Assembly (NCBI RefSeq): GCF_014904745.1
Contig: NZ_JACZCS010000001.1
Location: 186,001 to 250,000, forward strand
From: Oricola nitratireducens
GTDB lineage: Bacteria > Pseudomonadota > Alphaproteobacteria > Rhizobiales > Rhizobiaceae
Length of the DNA: 64,000 nt
Reading direction: 5' to 3'
Of the stretch, positions 19,864 to 27,859 are shown in pieces. The position numbers and the translations under genes were made by a program. Under the pieces are notes generated by a model. It was not told the origin of the DNA. It was given only the letters and a program-made list of their open reading frames with translations, and ran no database searches. The stretch's first letter is position 1. Each line of letters opens with the position of its first letter.

Positions 19864-20421
19864 CTACCGGAACAGGGCCCCAAAACCGAGGAAACGGCCG
19901 GATTTCGCATCCATACGGATCGAGCGAACCGAGCCGCGGTCGGTTATGATCTTGAAGCGGTATTCCAGACGCCTTCCCGTCGAACGCAGCGTCACGCCGA
20001 TGACCGATCCACCATAGGATTCCTCGACCCGCTGCAGAGCCACTTTGAGGGGCATCGCTTCGCCGCTCTGGACCGCACGGGCGGCATCGGACTGGTCGAG
20101 CGATCCGCGGTTGAAGTCGCTGTCGTGGTCCGTACCGGACGACGGCTCGCTGTCAGATCCCCCGTCATCGCCACCATCGTCTCCGCCACCGTGGTCGCCG
20201 CCGTGATCCCCGCCACTGCTTTCGCCGCCGGAATCGCTTCCACCGGAATCATGCCCGCCGGACTCGCCGCCGCCATCGGATTCCCCTTCGCCATCATCGG
20301 CGAAGGCATTGCCGGCCGGCATCAGCCAGGATGTCAGGAACATGACGCAAAATACCGCGCCGGAACCCTGCAACAGGCCCCGGCGGGACAAGGCGATTTC
20401 CTCTGCCGATCGCTTTTCCAT
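19864..20421 (-). CDS. Exported Asp/Gly/Ser-rich protein with C-terminal PepSY-like domain
   Basis: A 185-residue protein. The N-terminus has a twin-arginine-like signal (ALSRRGLLQGSG, then a hydrophobic run ending GNAFA-DD). Next comes a low-complexity segment of about 60 residues rich in Gly, Asp, Ser and His. The last ~75 residues (from AARAVQSGEAMPLKVALQ) resemble a PepSY domain, often found in periplasmic inhibitors or beside PhoP/PhoQ-like systems. It starts on the ATG at 20421, although a GTG at 20442 keeps the frame open. It is immediately upstream of the regulator and kinase and is a likely accessory or target of that system. Tat export and metal binding are inference. Confidence 0.72.
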   Translation of the reverse strand: MEKRSAEEIALSRRGLLQGSGAVFCVMFLTSWLMPAGNAFADDGEGESDGGGESGGHDSGGSDSGGESSGGDHGGDHGGGDDGGDDGGSDSEPSSGTDHDSDFNRGSLDQSDAARAVQSGEAMPLKVALQRVEESYGGSVIGVTLRSTGRRLEYRFKIITDRGSVRSIRMDAKSGRFLGFGALFR

Positions 20422-20439
20422 CTCGTGGAAACTACTCCA

Positions 20440-20481
20440 CACACAAAAACAGACAAGAGCGGGCCGAGGCCCGCTCTTGTC
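20440..20481 (-). terminator. Strong hairpin terminator between the two Asp/Gly-rich genes
   Basis: A 14-base-pair perfect stem (20452-20465 with 20468-20481, GACAAGAGCGGGCC and its complement) is followed on the minus strand by TGTTTTTGTG. It lies just downstream of the 128-residue gene and before the PepSY gene, so it should end or reduce read-through into the two-component operon. Confidence 0.75.
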
Positions 20482-20530
20482 GCCGGTATTGCCAGAGGGA
20501 CGCGCGGCAAATACCGGGGGCGGGGGCTCT

Positions 20531-20917
20531 TTATTTCGTAAGCAGATCCATCAGCGTCTTGGGACCGCTGCCGTCACCGGAATCGTGGCCGGCGCCATCG
20601 TCGGACCCGCCACTCGAATGATCGTTGCCGTGGTCATCGCCCGAATCATGATCGCCCGAACCATGATCGCCGGAATCATGCCCGCCGGAATCGTGGTCGC
20701 CGGAATCATGATCGCTTCCGCCGCCATCGTGACCGTCTCCACCACCATCGTGACCGCCTCCGCCGTCGCTCTCGCCCTCATCGGCAAATGCGGCGGACGA
20801 GAACACCTTGGCCCACGACCCGACCTGCGCTTCGTTTCCATGCAGCGGAATGAGCGCGGAAGCGAGGAAATAGGCGAAGGCGCCTGAAAGGATCGTCACG
20901 TTTTTCGTAAGTTTCAT
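20531..20917 (-). CDS. Exported Asp/Gly/His-rich repeat protein
   Basis: A 128-residue protein with an N-terminal signal sequence (MKLTKNV, hydrophobic stretch, cleavage likely after SSAAFA) and then a mature part made almost wholly of short repeats such as GGHDSGDHDSG, ending PKTLMDLLTK. It has the same junction (AFAD-x-GE, GESDGGG) as the PepSY protein next door, so the two look related. The many Asp and His suggest binding of divalent metal or calcium, but this is inference. GGGAGAG eight bases upstream fixes the start. A terminator follows. Not matched to any family I know. Confidence 0.7.
   Translation of the reverse strand: MKLTKNVTILSGAFAYFLASALIPLHGNEAQVGSWAKVFSSAAFADEGESDGGGGHDGGGDGHDGGGSDHDSGDHDSGGHDSGDHGSGDHDSGDDHGNDHSSGGSDDGAGHDSGDGSGPKTLMDLLTK
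20640..20714. repeat. Five tandem 15-base repeats in the Asp/Gly/His-rich gene
   Basis: Five consecutive units close to CCGGAATCATGATCG (starts 20640, 20655, 20670, 20685, 20700) encode five copies of an S/G-G-D-H/H-D pentapeptide on the minus strand. Such arrays can gain or lose units by slippage without breaking frame. Confidence 0.8.
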
Positions 20918-21045
20918 CGTAGTCTCTCCCAAATGATCGGCGGGGTGCGCGATTCATTGACAGGGACAATAGCGATGGCTGCCTGACAGATCGCTGAGTC
21001 CGGTTGTCAGTCTTTTGTCAGGGAAGAGCGGCGGCGAATGCGGGC

Positions 21046-21074
21046 AATAAAAAAGCGGGCATCTCGCCCGCTTT
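21046..21074 (-). terminator. Intrinsic terminator after infC
   Basis: On the minus strand AAAGCGGGC-GAGAT-GCCCGCTTT forms a nine-base-pair stem (21052-21060 with 21066-21074) followed by TTTATTG. It begins about 25 bases past the infC stop. Confidence 0.82.
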
Positions 21075-21098
21075 CAGAAATTCCCAAAGGCGTCCGGC

Positions 21099-21635
21099 TT
21101 AACGCGGGGCCAGCACCATCATCATCTGACGGCCTTCGAGCTTCGGCTCGGCTTCGACCTTGGCGATTTCCTCGGTGTCGAGCTTGACCTTCTGCAGCAG
21201 TTCCATGCCGAGATACTGGTGCGCCATCTCGCGGCCGCGGAAACGCAGCGTGACCTTGACCTTGTCGCCTTCGTCGAAGAATCGGCGCATCGCCTTCATC
21301 TTCACCTCGTAATCATGGGTGTCGATGTTGGGACGCATCTTGATCTCCTTGATCTCGACGGTCTTCTGTTTCTTGCGCGCGGCGGCGGCTTTTTTCTGTT
21401 GTTCGTATTTGAGTTTGCCGAGATCGACGATCTTGCACACGGGCGGCGTGGCATTGGGGACGATCACGACGAGATCCAGACCGGCTTCCTCTGCGATGCG
21501 CAGGGCTTCCTCGGTATCGGTCACGCCGTGGTTCTGGCCCTCGGCGTCGATCAGCTGGATTTGGGGGTCGCGAATGTCGCGGTTGGATGTCGGGCCTGTT
21601 TTTTGAGCCGTGGTGGCTCGGAATGGACGGCGAAT
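21099..21635 (-). CDS. infC: Translation initiation factor IF-3, with an ATT start codon
   Basis: IF-3 binds the 30S subunit and checks start codons. Both domains are visible: the N-domain with [20 protein letters not shown] and the C-domain with [17 protein letters not shown] and [14 protein letters not shown], ending [19 protein letters not shown]. The true start is taken as ATT at 21635 (then [10 protein letters not shown]...), because GGGAGA lies nine bases upstream and the resulting 178 residues match the family; the ATG at 21743 adds a non-homologous tail. A rare AUU start is the known basis of IF-3 self-regulation in E. coli. It is unlinked from rpmI-rplT here. Confidence 0.93.
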   Translation of the reverse strand: MRRPFRATTAQKTGPTSNRDIRDPQIQLIDAEGQNHGVTDTEEALRIAEEAGLDLVVIVPNATPPVCKIVDLGKLKYEQQKKAAAARKKQKTVEIKEIKMRPNIDTHDYEVKMKAMRRFFDEGDKVKVTLRFRGREMAHQYLGMELLQKVKLDTEEIAKVEAEPKLEGRQMMMVLAPR

Positions 21636-21827
21636 GGTCGTTGTCTCCCGTGTTGTTTCGGAATCGGTTGCAGTCGAAAGTCCGCGCAATGTCGGGATTT
21701 CGGCCGCCGAGTCAATAGCATGGTCCGAATGAAAAATCACCATCCCGGACCCAAGAGCCTCGCCGGGGCTTCACATTGTCCGCCCGCCCGCGCAAAACAC
21801 ACCCGGCAAGCAACCGAAAGGACCGCC

Positions 21828-22607
21828 ATGACGCAGAAACCCGAAACGCTCGACGTCGACGGCGCGGCAATCGCCGTGCGCCACCGCGACGGCGCCAATC
21901 CCGGCATCGTCTGGCTCGGCGGATACCGTTCCGACATGCTGGGAACGAAAGCCGAGACGCTGGATACGCTGGCCGGAGATCTCGGTCTCGCCTATACGCG
22001 GCACGATTATTCCGGCCACGGCGAATCGGGCGGCGTCTTTGCCGAGGGCACGATCTCGAAATGGCTGGCCGAGAGCATCGCGGTCTTCGAGCGCTTCACG
22101 TCGGGACCGCAGATCCTCGTCGGCTCGTCGATGGGCGGCTGGATCGCGCTGCGCATGGTGCAGGAACTGAACAAGGGCAAGGCCGGCGACAGGGTCGCAG
22201 GGCTGGTCCTGCTGGCGCCGGCACCGGATTTCACGCATGAGCTGATGATGCCGGAGCTGACGGAGGCGCAGAAGGCCGACCTCGAAGCAAAAGGCTATTT
22301 CGAGGAATTCAGCGACTATTCGCCCGAACCGAACATCTACACGCGCGCGCTGTTCGAAGACGGCGAGAAAAACCGGGTGATGACAGAGCCGCTCGATACC
22401 TGGTGCCCGGTCCACATCCTGCAGGGAATGGCCGATCCCGACGTGCCCTTTACCCATGCGCAGAAGCTGATGGAATTCCTGCCGAAGGACGACGCCACCC
22501 TGACGCTGGTCAAGGACGGCGACCACCGCCTTTCGCGTCCGCAGGATCTCGATCTCCTGAAACGGACCGTGACGGCGATGGCCGAACGGGTGAAGACGCG
22601 CAGCTGA
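21828..22607 (+). CDS. Alpha/beta hydrolase
   Basis: A 259-residue soluble serine hydrolase. The nucleophile elbow is VGSSMGGWIAL (G-S-S-M-G), with the oxyanion region at VWLGGYRSD; the acidic residue is probably in QGMADPDVPF and the His in DGDHRLSR. The ATG at 21828 has GAAAGGA upstream; an open frame extends to 21219 but overlaps infC. Related proteins are annotated as carboxylesterases or 2-hydroxymuconic-type hydrolases; the substrate is unknown. It is divergent from infC and followed by its own terminator. Confidence 0.86.
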   Translation: MTQKPETLDVDGAAIAVRHRDGANPGIVWLGGYRSDMLGTKAETLDTLAGDLGLAYTRHDYSGHGESGGVFAEGTISKWLAESIAVFERFTSGPQILVGSSMGGWIALRMVQELNKGKAGDRVAGLVLLAPAPDFTHELMMPELTEAQKADLEAKGYFEEFSDYSPEPNIYTRALFEDGEKNRVMTEPLDTWCPVHILQGMADPDVPFTHAQKLMEFLPKDDATLTLVKDGDHRLSRPQDLDLLKRTVTAMAERVKTRS

Positions 22608-22693
22608 TGCGGCCTTGCGGGGCTTTCCAGCGCGCCTCGCAAAATTTTTTCATCCCTCGCCGTGTGGAGAAAACTCCAGTGAGTCGGCTCCGG

Positions 22694-22715
22694 AAGCCCG
22701 GAACTCCGGGCTTTT
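22694..22715 (+). terminator. Intrinsic terminator after the alpha/beta hydrolase gene
   Basis: AAGCCCGG-AACT-CCGGGCTT (22694-22713) followed by TTC, about 85 bases past the hydrolase stop. The gap to the next gene (22716-22796) should hold the promoter of the DUF2852 gene. Confidence 0.65.
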
Positions 22716-22796
22716 CGGCTTGCAAAGACGCATTCCAATTCCCAACTCGAATACAGGCAGCGACGACCGCCGCCAAAAACTCGAAAGGGGTAGCGA

Positions 22797-23255
22797 ATGA
22801 CACAAACCGCTCTAATACGCCCGGCGTGGACTCCCGCGACGATCGCGCTGATGGTCCTCGGTTTCATCATCTTCTGGCCGCTTGGTCTGGCGATGCTGGC
22901 CTACATCATCTGGGGCGACCGGCTGGACGACTTCAAAAGGGACGTGAACATGAAAACCGACGAAGTGTTCCGCGGATGCAGCGGCATCGGCCGCCGGCGC
23001 CGTCACCACCAGCACCATGCCCGCACCGGCAACGTCGCCTTCGACGACTGGCGCGAAAAGGAACTGGAACGGCTGACGGAAGAACGCCGCAAGCTCGACG
23101 AAATGCGCGAGGAGTTCGACTCCTACATGCGCGAACTGCGCCGGGCCAAGGACCAGGAAGAGTTCGACCGCTTCATGCGCGATCGCAAAAGCGGCCAGAA
23201 CAATGGCGGAGACAACGCCGGTCCGTCTGTGCCGAATGTCACAGACTACAACTAA
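22797..23255 (+). CDS. DUF2852 domain membrane protein
   Basis: A 152-residue protein with one long hydrophobic segment (TIALMVLGFIIFWPLGLAML, ~15-35), a basic His/Arg patch (RRRRHHQHH, ~66-74), then a charged predicted coiled coil (~85-140, EKELERLTEERRKLDEMRE). This layout is that of DUF2852, an alphaproteobacterial family of unknown function, probably anchored in the inner membrane with the coiled coil in the cytoplasm. It is monocistronic, with a strong terminator 50 bases after the stop. Confidence 0.85.
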   Translation: MTQTALIRPAWTPATIALMVLGFIIFWPLGLAMLAYIIWGDRLDDFKRDVNMKTDEVFRGCSGIGRRRRHHQHHARTGNVAFDDWREKELERLTEERRKLDEMREEFDSYMRELRRAKDQEEFDRFMRDRKSGQNNGGDNAGPSVPNVTDYN

Positions 23256-23307
23256 CCCCTGAGCCTAAATCATGGTCTGACCTCCAAACTGACCTTATGG
23301 CTCACCG

Positions 23308-23341
23308 CCCGCGGTTCTCACGAACCGCGGGTTTTTTCTTT
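23308..23341 (+). terminator. Strong intrinsic terminator after the DUF2852 gene
   Basis: CCCGCGGTTC-TCAC-GAACCGCGGG (23308-23331) forms a ten-base-pair stem followed by TTTTTTCTTTT. It sits between convergent genes (the DUF2852 gene and the MFS gene). Confidence 0.88.
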
Positions 23342-23365
23342 TCGCGTGAAGCCGTTTCACGGCGG

Positions 23366-24520
23366 CTATGCACGGATATCGCGGATCGTCAGCAACGCGA
23401 TGACCTGGCCCGTCATCAACGCGCACAATATCCAGTATCCCGTTGCGGGAGATACCGGATCGAGCGCGCCGACCATCAGCGGACCGAGCACATAGCCGAG
23501 CGCCCAGGCGAAATAGTAACCGCCGGAAATCGTTCCCTTCAGATGTTCCGGCGCAATGTCGTTCAGTTTCGCCAGCGAGGCGACGCAGAAGACGCCGAGA
23601 CCGAAGCTGGAAATCGCAAGCGACACATAGGTCATCACCGCCGGCGACAAGAGGAAGGCGGCAAGCCCGACAACGGCAAGGACCAGCCCGCCGATCATGA
23701 AAGGCGTGCGGCCGTGGCGATCCGAAAGCGGTCCGGCCACCAGCTGCGAGACGCTGATCGCGGCATAGAAGACAACGAAAAACATGCTGATATCCCGCGG
23801 CCCGAAACCCTTCAGGGCCGCCGCCGTGATCGGGAGGACGCTGAGAAAGGCGCCGTAACACCCGCCGTAAAGAACGATCCCCGCCAGCACGACAAGCGAC
23901 GGGCGGTGAACGAGCAGACCAACGGTGCCACGCAGGGCCTGCCTGCCGGTCTTCGCCAGCACCGGTCCGGCACTCATGCGGGGCAGGAAAACCGCCACGA
24001 CGATCGCCCCGGCAACGCAGAATGCCGAGAATAGCAGGAACGGCGTTCGGCCGAGACCGGACGGATCCAGCAGCAGGCCGATCACCGGCCCCATCGTCAG
24101 CCCGATATGGATCGCGGCGTTGTATATGCCTATCGCACGGCCCTTCGCTGCCGGGTAGGCGAGCGAAAGCACGGCGGGACCGAGCGCCCAGACAGGCGCT
24201 TCGCCGAGACCCTGCACGGCGCGGCCGAGATAGATCCCTCCCGCCGTGCCCGAAATCCAGAACATGACGCCCGCAACGGCGCACAGGGCGTAGCCGGTCA
24301 CGAGCAAGGGTTTGGCGCCGAACCGGTCCGCCAGGACGCCGGCGGGCAGTTGGGCGAGCAAATAAGCGAATGCGAAGACGGATGCGACCATGCCGACGCT
24401 TTCGAGACTTCCGGTCTCGGCGTGCACCCTTTGCGGCAGCAGGGCGACGATCATGCCGACGCCGATCATCAACAGCGTCGCCGCCGCACTCAATACGATA
24501 ATGGTTCTGTTCCCAGCCAT
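23366..24520 (-). CDS. MFS transporter
   Basis: A 384-residue inner-membrane carrier with about twelve hydrophobic segments. The loop 2-3 signature is LPAGVLADRFGAKPLLV (~48-64) and its repeat in the second half is VAGPLSDRHGRTPFMIG. This fits drug/metabolite exporters or sugar importers of the major facilitator superfamily; the substrate cannot be told. The ATG at 24520 with AGAGGT upstream is chosen; the longer frame to 24664 adds a polar, non-homologous leader. A leader region with a 62-base hairpin lies upstream. Confidence 0.86.
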   Translation of the reverse strand: MAGNRTIIVLSAAATLLMIGVGMIVALLPQRVHAETGSLESVGMVASVFAFAYLLAQLPAGVLADRFGAKPLLVTGYALCAVAGVMFWISGTAGGIYLGRAVQGLGEAPVWALGPAVLSLAYPAAKGRAIGIYNAAIHIGLTMGPVIGLLLDPSGLGRTPFLLFSAFCVAGAIVVAVFLPRMSAGPVLAKTGRQALRGTVGLLVHRPSLVVLAGIVLYGGCYGAFLSVLPITAAALKGFGPRDISMFFVVFYAAISVSQLVAGPLSDRHGRTPFMIGGLVLAVVGLAAFLLSPAVMTYVSLAISSFGLGVFCVASLAKLNDIAPEHLKGTISGGYYFAWALGYVLGPLMVGALDPVSPATGYWILCALMTGQVIALLTIRDIRA

Positions 24521-24915
24521 GGGGAGTTGACCTCTCAGACAGCCGCGATCGCGGGACGCGCCGGTATCCGAACCGGGCAGGTCGGCCGCGGGATCGCGAA
24601 AAAATGAAAATGGAGAGGTTGGCGCGGAAAGCGGGATGCGACCGGGATCCGGCGCTTGCGACACAAGCCCGGCCCGGTTCCGGCAACCTCCCGATGTCGG
24701 CGGATGCGCGCGGTCAGAACCGCGCCGCGATCCTCACCGACCGGGAGGCGGAGGCGAAACCGTGAAAAGAATGGTGCTGCGGTAGATCATCGGAGTTCGG
24801 TCCGTTTCAGCTGCGGCGCCGAAGCGCCGGGCGGACTATGGGCCGGGACCCCCACGATTGCAAACACCGGCACATTTTTTCCAAATTTTCGCGAGAATCG
24901 GCTAAATCGCCTCGC
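24521..24915. promoter_or_regulatory. Divergent intergenic region between the MFS and YgjP-like genes
   Basis: This 395-base gap separates two divergent genes and must carry both promoters, though I cannot assign convincing -35/-10 pairs. Its clearest structure is the 62-base hairpin at 24687-24748. No riboswitch consensus (cobalamin, TPP, SAM, FMN) was recognised. The part nearest 24916 is AT-richer (TTTTTTCCAAATTTT around 24874-24888). Confidence 0.5.
24687..24748. other. 62-base near-perfect long hairpin, possible structured leader or terminator
   Basis: Four nested stems pair in register: CCTCCCG/CGGGAGG (24687-24693 with 24742-24748), GTCGG/CCGAC, GGAT/ATCC and GCGCGGT/ACCGCGC, closing on a four-base loop CAGA. 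It is fully self-complementary on both strands and has no T-run, so it is not a standard terminator. It lies about 170 bases upstream of both the MFS start and the YgjP-like start. Confidence 0.6.
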
Positions 24916-25671
24916 ATGGCATTCGGTTTTTCACGCAAGCGCATTTCCGGGAAGACCGGTTCGGCCGTCCAGCACCTGACGCACGACGTCGCCGGACGGA
25001 CGCTGTCGTTGCGCATCGCCGAAAATCCGCGCGCGCGGCGGCTGACGCTGCGCATCAAGCCCGGCGCCACGGGGCTTTCGGTGACGACGCCGGTCGGCAT
25101 CTCGATGCTGGAAGTCGAGCGCTTCCTCTTCCGCAACCGCGACTGGCTGGAGGAAAAGCTCGGCAAGCTGCCGGAGCGGCCGGTGGTCAGGCCCGGCATC
25201 AAGATCCCGATCCGCGGCGTCAACCACGAGATCGTGCACGAGCCGAGGCGCGGCGTGACGGAGGCGGTTCGGACCGGAGACGGCGCGCAACTGATCGTGC
25301 GTGGCGAGCGCATCCACCTGCCGCGGCGCATCGCCGACTATCTGAAGAAGGAAGCGAAGGCCGAAATCGGGGAGCTGGTCGCGCGCCATACGGACACGGT
25401 CGGCCGACCGGCGAAGTCGATCCGCTACAAGGACACGACCAGCCGCTGGGGGTCGTGCTCGTCGGAAGGCAACCTGTCGTTTTCCTGGCGGATCATGATG
25501 GCGCCGAAACCGGTGATCAACTATCTCGTCGCGCACGAGGTGGCGCATCTGGTGCACATGAACCACGGCAAGGACTTCTGGGCGCTGTGCGAGGAATTGT
25601 GCCCGGACACCGAGCGCTGTCGGGCTTGGCTGAAGAAGAACGGCACGGCGCTGCAGGCGATCGGGTTTTAG
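24916..25671 (+). CDS. YgjP-like metallopeptidase (M48/DUF45 family)
   Basis: A 251-residue zinc-peptidase-like protein. The zinc motif HEVAHLVHMNH lies near residue 203, preceded by the family hallmark TTSRWGSCSSEGNLSFSW. The N-terminal ~100 residues form the beta-rich part (RRLTLRIKPGATGLSVTTP). Function in bacteria is poorly known. The ATG at 24916 is preferred over the open frame from 24838 because family proteins begin shortly before the RTLSLRI strand. It is followed by trpF after 55 bases and may share its transcript. Confidence 0.85.
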   Translation: MAFGFSRKRISGKTGSAVQHLTHDVAGRTLSLRIAENPRARRLTLRIKPGATGLSVTTPVGISMLEVERFLFRNRDWLEEKLGKLPERPVVRPGIKIPIRGVNHEIVHEPRRGVTEAVRTGDGAQLIVRGERIHLPRRIADYLKKEAKAEIGELVARHTDTVGRPAKSIRYKDTTSRWGSCSSEGNLSFSWRIMMAPKPVINYLVAHEVAHLVHMNHGKDFWALCEELCPDTERCRAWLKKNGTALQAIGF

Positions 25672-25726
25672 CCGCGCGCTGCGCATTATCCTCGACTCTT
25701 TGCCCGCACGGCATTATCTCGCCCCC

Positions 25727-26389
25727 ATGACACTCGACATCAAGATATGCGGCCTGAAAACGCGGGAGGCGGTCGATGCGGCGATCGCCGGCGGGGCGAC
25801 GCATGTCGGCTTCATTTTCTTTCCGCGGAGCCCGCGCAATATCGACGTGGAGACGGCGGCCGACCTGGCGACGCGCGCCCGGATGTGGGGGCTCAAGGCG
25901 GTTGCCGTGACGGTCGATGCCGACGACGCCTATCTCGACTCCATCGTCTCCATGGTCAGGCCGGACATCCTGCAGCTGCACGGCTCGGAAACGCCGGAGC
26001 GGGTCAAGGAACTGAAAGCCCGCTACGGCCTGCCGGTGATGAAGGCTTTCGCGATCCGGGAGGCCGCCGATTTCGCCAAATGCGTGCCCTATCTGATGGC
26101 CGCCGACCGCTTCCTGTTCGACGCCAAGCCGCCAGCGGGCTCGGATCTGCCGGGCGGCAACGGGCTCGTCTTCGACTGGCAGCTGCTGGCCACGCTTGAC
26201 GCTGGCATCGATTACATGCTTTCCGGGGGCCTCGATCCCGAAAACGTGGAGCAAGCCTTGGCCATCTCGGGCGCAAGGGCGCTCGACGTGTCGTCAGGCG
26301 TTGAAAGCGCGCCGGGCGTGAAGGACATCAACAAGATCACCGCCTTTCTCGAGGCGGCGCGGGCGGCCGACGCCCGAAACCGGGAGTAA
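25727..26389 (+). CDS. trpF: Phosphoribosylanthranilate isomerase
   Basis: This enzyme converts phosphoribosylanthranilate to CdRP in tryptophan synthesis. The TIM-barrel starts with the catalytic cysteine in [13 protein letters not shown] (Cys7), and the phosphate-binding segments are near [12 protein letters not shown] and [16 protein letters not shown], where the second-to-last motif SSGVE is typical. The ATG at 25727 gives the standard start (MTLDIKICG). Length 220 is normal. It is four bases from trpB. Confidence 0.97.
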   Translation: MTLDIKICGLKTREAVDAAIAGGATHVGFIFFPRSPRNIDVETAADLATRARMWGLKAVAVTVDADDAYLDSIVSMVRPDILQLHGSETPERVKELKARYGLPVMKAFAIREAADFAKCVPYLMAADRFLFDAKPPAGSDLPGGNGLVFDWQLLATLDAGIDYMLSGGLDPENVEQALAISGARALDVSSGVESAPGVKDINKITAFLEAARAADARNRE

Positions 26390-26393
26390 TGCC

Positions 26394-27614
26394 ATGAACA
26401 AGCCGGTCGAACCGAATTCCTTCCGGACAGGTCCGGACGAACAGGGCATGTTCGGCATCTTCGGCGGACGCTTCGTCGCCGAAACGCTGATGCCGCTGAT
26501 CCTCGACCTGCAGGCGCACTGGGAAGAGGCGAAAAACGATCCCGCGTTCAAGGCGGAGCTGGAAAACCTCAATACGCATTACACCGGCCGGCCGTCGCCG
26601 CTCTATTTCGCCGAGCGGCTAACCGAGCATCTCGGCGGCGCAAAGATCTACTTCAAGCGCGACGAGCTGAACCACACCGGTTCGCACAAGATCAACAACT
26701 GTCTCGGCCAGATCATTCTGGCGCGGCGCATGGGCAAGACCCGCATCATCGCCGAAACCGGCGCCGGCCAGCATGGCGTGGCGTCGGCAACGGTGTCGGC
26801 GCGGTTCGGCTTACCGTGCCATGTCTATATGGGCGCCACCGATGTCGAGCGGCAGGCGCCGAATGTGTTCCGCATGAAGCTGCTCGGCGCCGAGGTTACT
26901 CCGGTCACCTCCGGCCACGGCACGCTGAAGGACGCGATGAACGAGGCGCTGCGCGACTGGGTCACCAATGTCGACGACACTTATTACCTGATCGGCACCG
27001 CGGCGGGCCCGCATCCCTATCCGGAGATGGTGCGCGATTTCCAGTCGGTGATCGGCACGGAGACCAAGGAACAGATGATGGCCATGGAAGGCCGCCTGCC
27101 GGACATGATCGTCGCCGCCGTCGGCGGCGGATCGAACGCGATCGGCTTGTTCCACCCGTTCCTCGACGACAAGGACGTGCAGATCGTCGGCGTGGAAGCC
27201 GGCGGCAAGGGACTGGAAGGCGACGAGCATTGCGCCTCGCTGACGGCCGGGTCTCCGGGCGTGCTGCACGGCAACCGCACCTATCTGCTGCAGGACGGCG
27301 ACGGCCAGATCAAGGACGGCCACTCGATCTCGGCCGGGCTCGACTATCCCGGCATCGGGCCGGAGCATTCCTGGCTGAAGGAGTCCGGCCGCTGCGAATA
27401 CGTGCCGATCATGGACGCGGAAGCTCTGGAAGCGTTCCAGCTTCTGTGCAGGCTCGAGGGCATAATCCCGGCGCTCGAGCCGTCCCACGCGCTCGCCGAA
27501 GTGATCAAGCGGGCGCCGAAGATGGGCAAGGACCAGATCATCGTGATGAACCTGTGCGGGCGCGGCGACAAGGACGTCTTCACGGTCGGCAAGATCCTGG
27601 GGCACGAGCTATGA
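26394..27614 (+). CDS. trpB: Tryptophan synthase, beta chain
   Basis: The PLP enzyme condensing indole with serine. The PLP lysine is in [14 protein letters not shown] (~residue 99), the phosphate-binding loop is [11 protein letters not shown] (~240), and the glutamate-region GAGQHGVA is conserved. Length 406 is normal. Unusually, its partner trpA is not next: an 82-codon gene starts inside its stop codon (ATGA overlap), followed by an arsC-like gene. Confidence 0.98.
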   Translation: MNKPVEPNSFRTGPDEQGMFGIFGGRFVAETLMPLILDLQAHWEEAKNDPAFKAELENLNTHYTGRPSPLYFAERLTEHLGGAKIYFKRDELNHTGSHKINNCLGQIILARRMGKTRIIAETGAGQHGVASATVSARFGLPCHVYMGATDVERQAPNVFRMKLLGAEVTPVTSGHGTLKDAMNEALRDWVTNVDDTYYLIGTAAGPHPYPEMVRDFQSVIGTETKEQMMAMEGRLPDMIVAAVGGGSNAIGLFHPFLDDKDVQIVGVEAGGKGLEGDEHCASLTAGSPGVLHGNRTYLLQDGDGQIKDGHSISAGLDYPGIGPEHSWLKESGRCEYVPIMDAEALEAFQLLCRLEGIIPALEPSHALAEVIKRAPKMGKDQIIVMNLCGRGDKDVFTVGKILGHEL

Positions 27615-27859
27615 CGGCGTTCGAGATCTACCAGTCGAAGCAGAACCCGCTGCACTATGTCGCCATCGCCGAAGGCGACGAGGGCGAAAATGCGCAGGGC
27701 GTGCGCACCAGCCAGAACCTGCAGTTCCTGACCCGGGTGCCGGACGATGGCGAACCGCGCATCGCCTTCGACCCGAAGGAAGCGGTGTCGCGGATCGCGA
27801 AGAACGGCTTCTATGCCTTCAACGTGACGATCACCATCCGGGAGTCGGCGGAAGGATGA
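27611..27859 (+). CDS. Small conserved-looking hypothetical protein between trpB and trpA
   Basis: An 82-residue protein starting [19 protein letters not shown]. It has no signal peptide, membrane segment or known motif; a pattern of short beta-strand-like stretches ends [13 protein letters not shown]. Its ATG overlaps the trpB stop (ATGA) and its stop overlaps the arsC-like start (ATGA), so translation is coupled on both sides. It lies in a different reading frame from both neighbours but is in the normal codon-usage style. I do not recognise a family; a role tied to tryptophan synthase is only suggested by position. Confidence 0.72.
   Translation: MTAFEIYQSKQNPLHYVAIAEGDEGENAQGVRTSQNLQFLTRVPDDGEPRIAFDPKEAVSRIAKNGFYAFNVTITIRESAEG

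Noticed and set aside
20640-20714. CRISPR-like array.
   Set aside because: The repeats are 15 bases with no spacers, lie inside a reading frame and encode a peptide repeat; there are no cas genes.
20309-20887. Plus-strand frame rich in Ile, Val and Ala across the Asp/Gly/His-rich genes.
   Set aside because: It is the complement of the GAT/GGC/CAT repeats; the minus-strand protein has a signal peptide and ribosome-binding site.
21636-21743. N-terminal extension of IF-3 from the ATG at 21743.
   Set aside because: The 36 extra residues do not resemble IF-3, while ATT at 21635 has a good ribosome-binding site and the family length.
24521-24915. Riboswitch (TPP or cobalamin) in front of the MFS gene because of CTGAGA and GC-rich hairpins.
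   Set aside because: CTGAGA is part of the ribosome-binding region, and none of the other conserved boxes is present.
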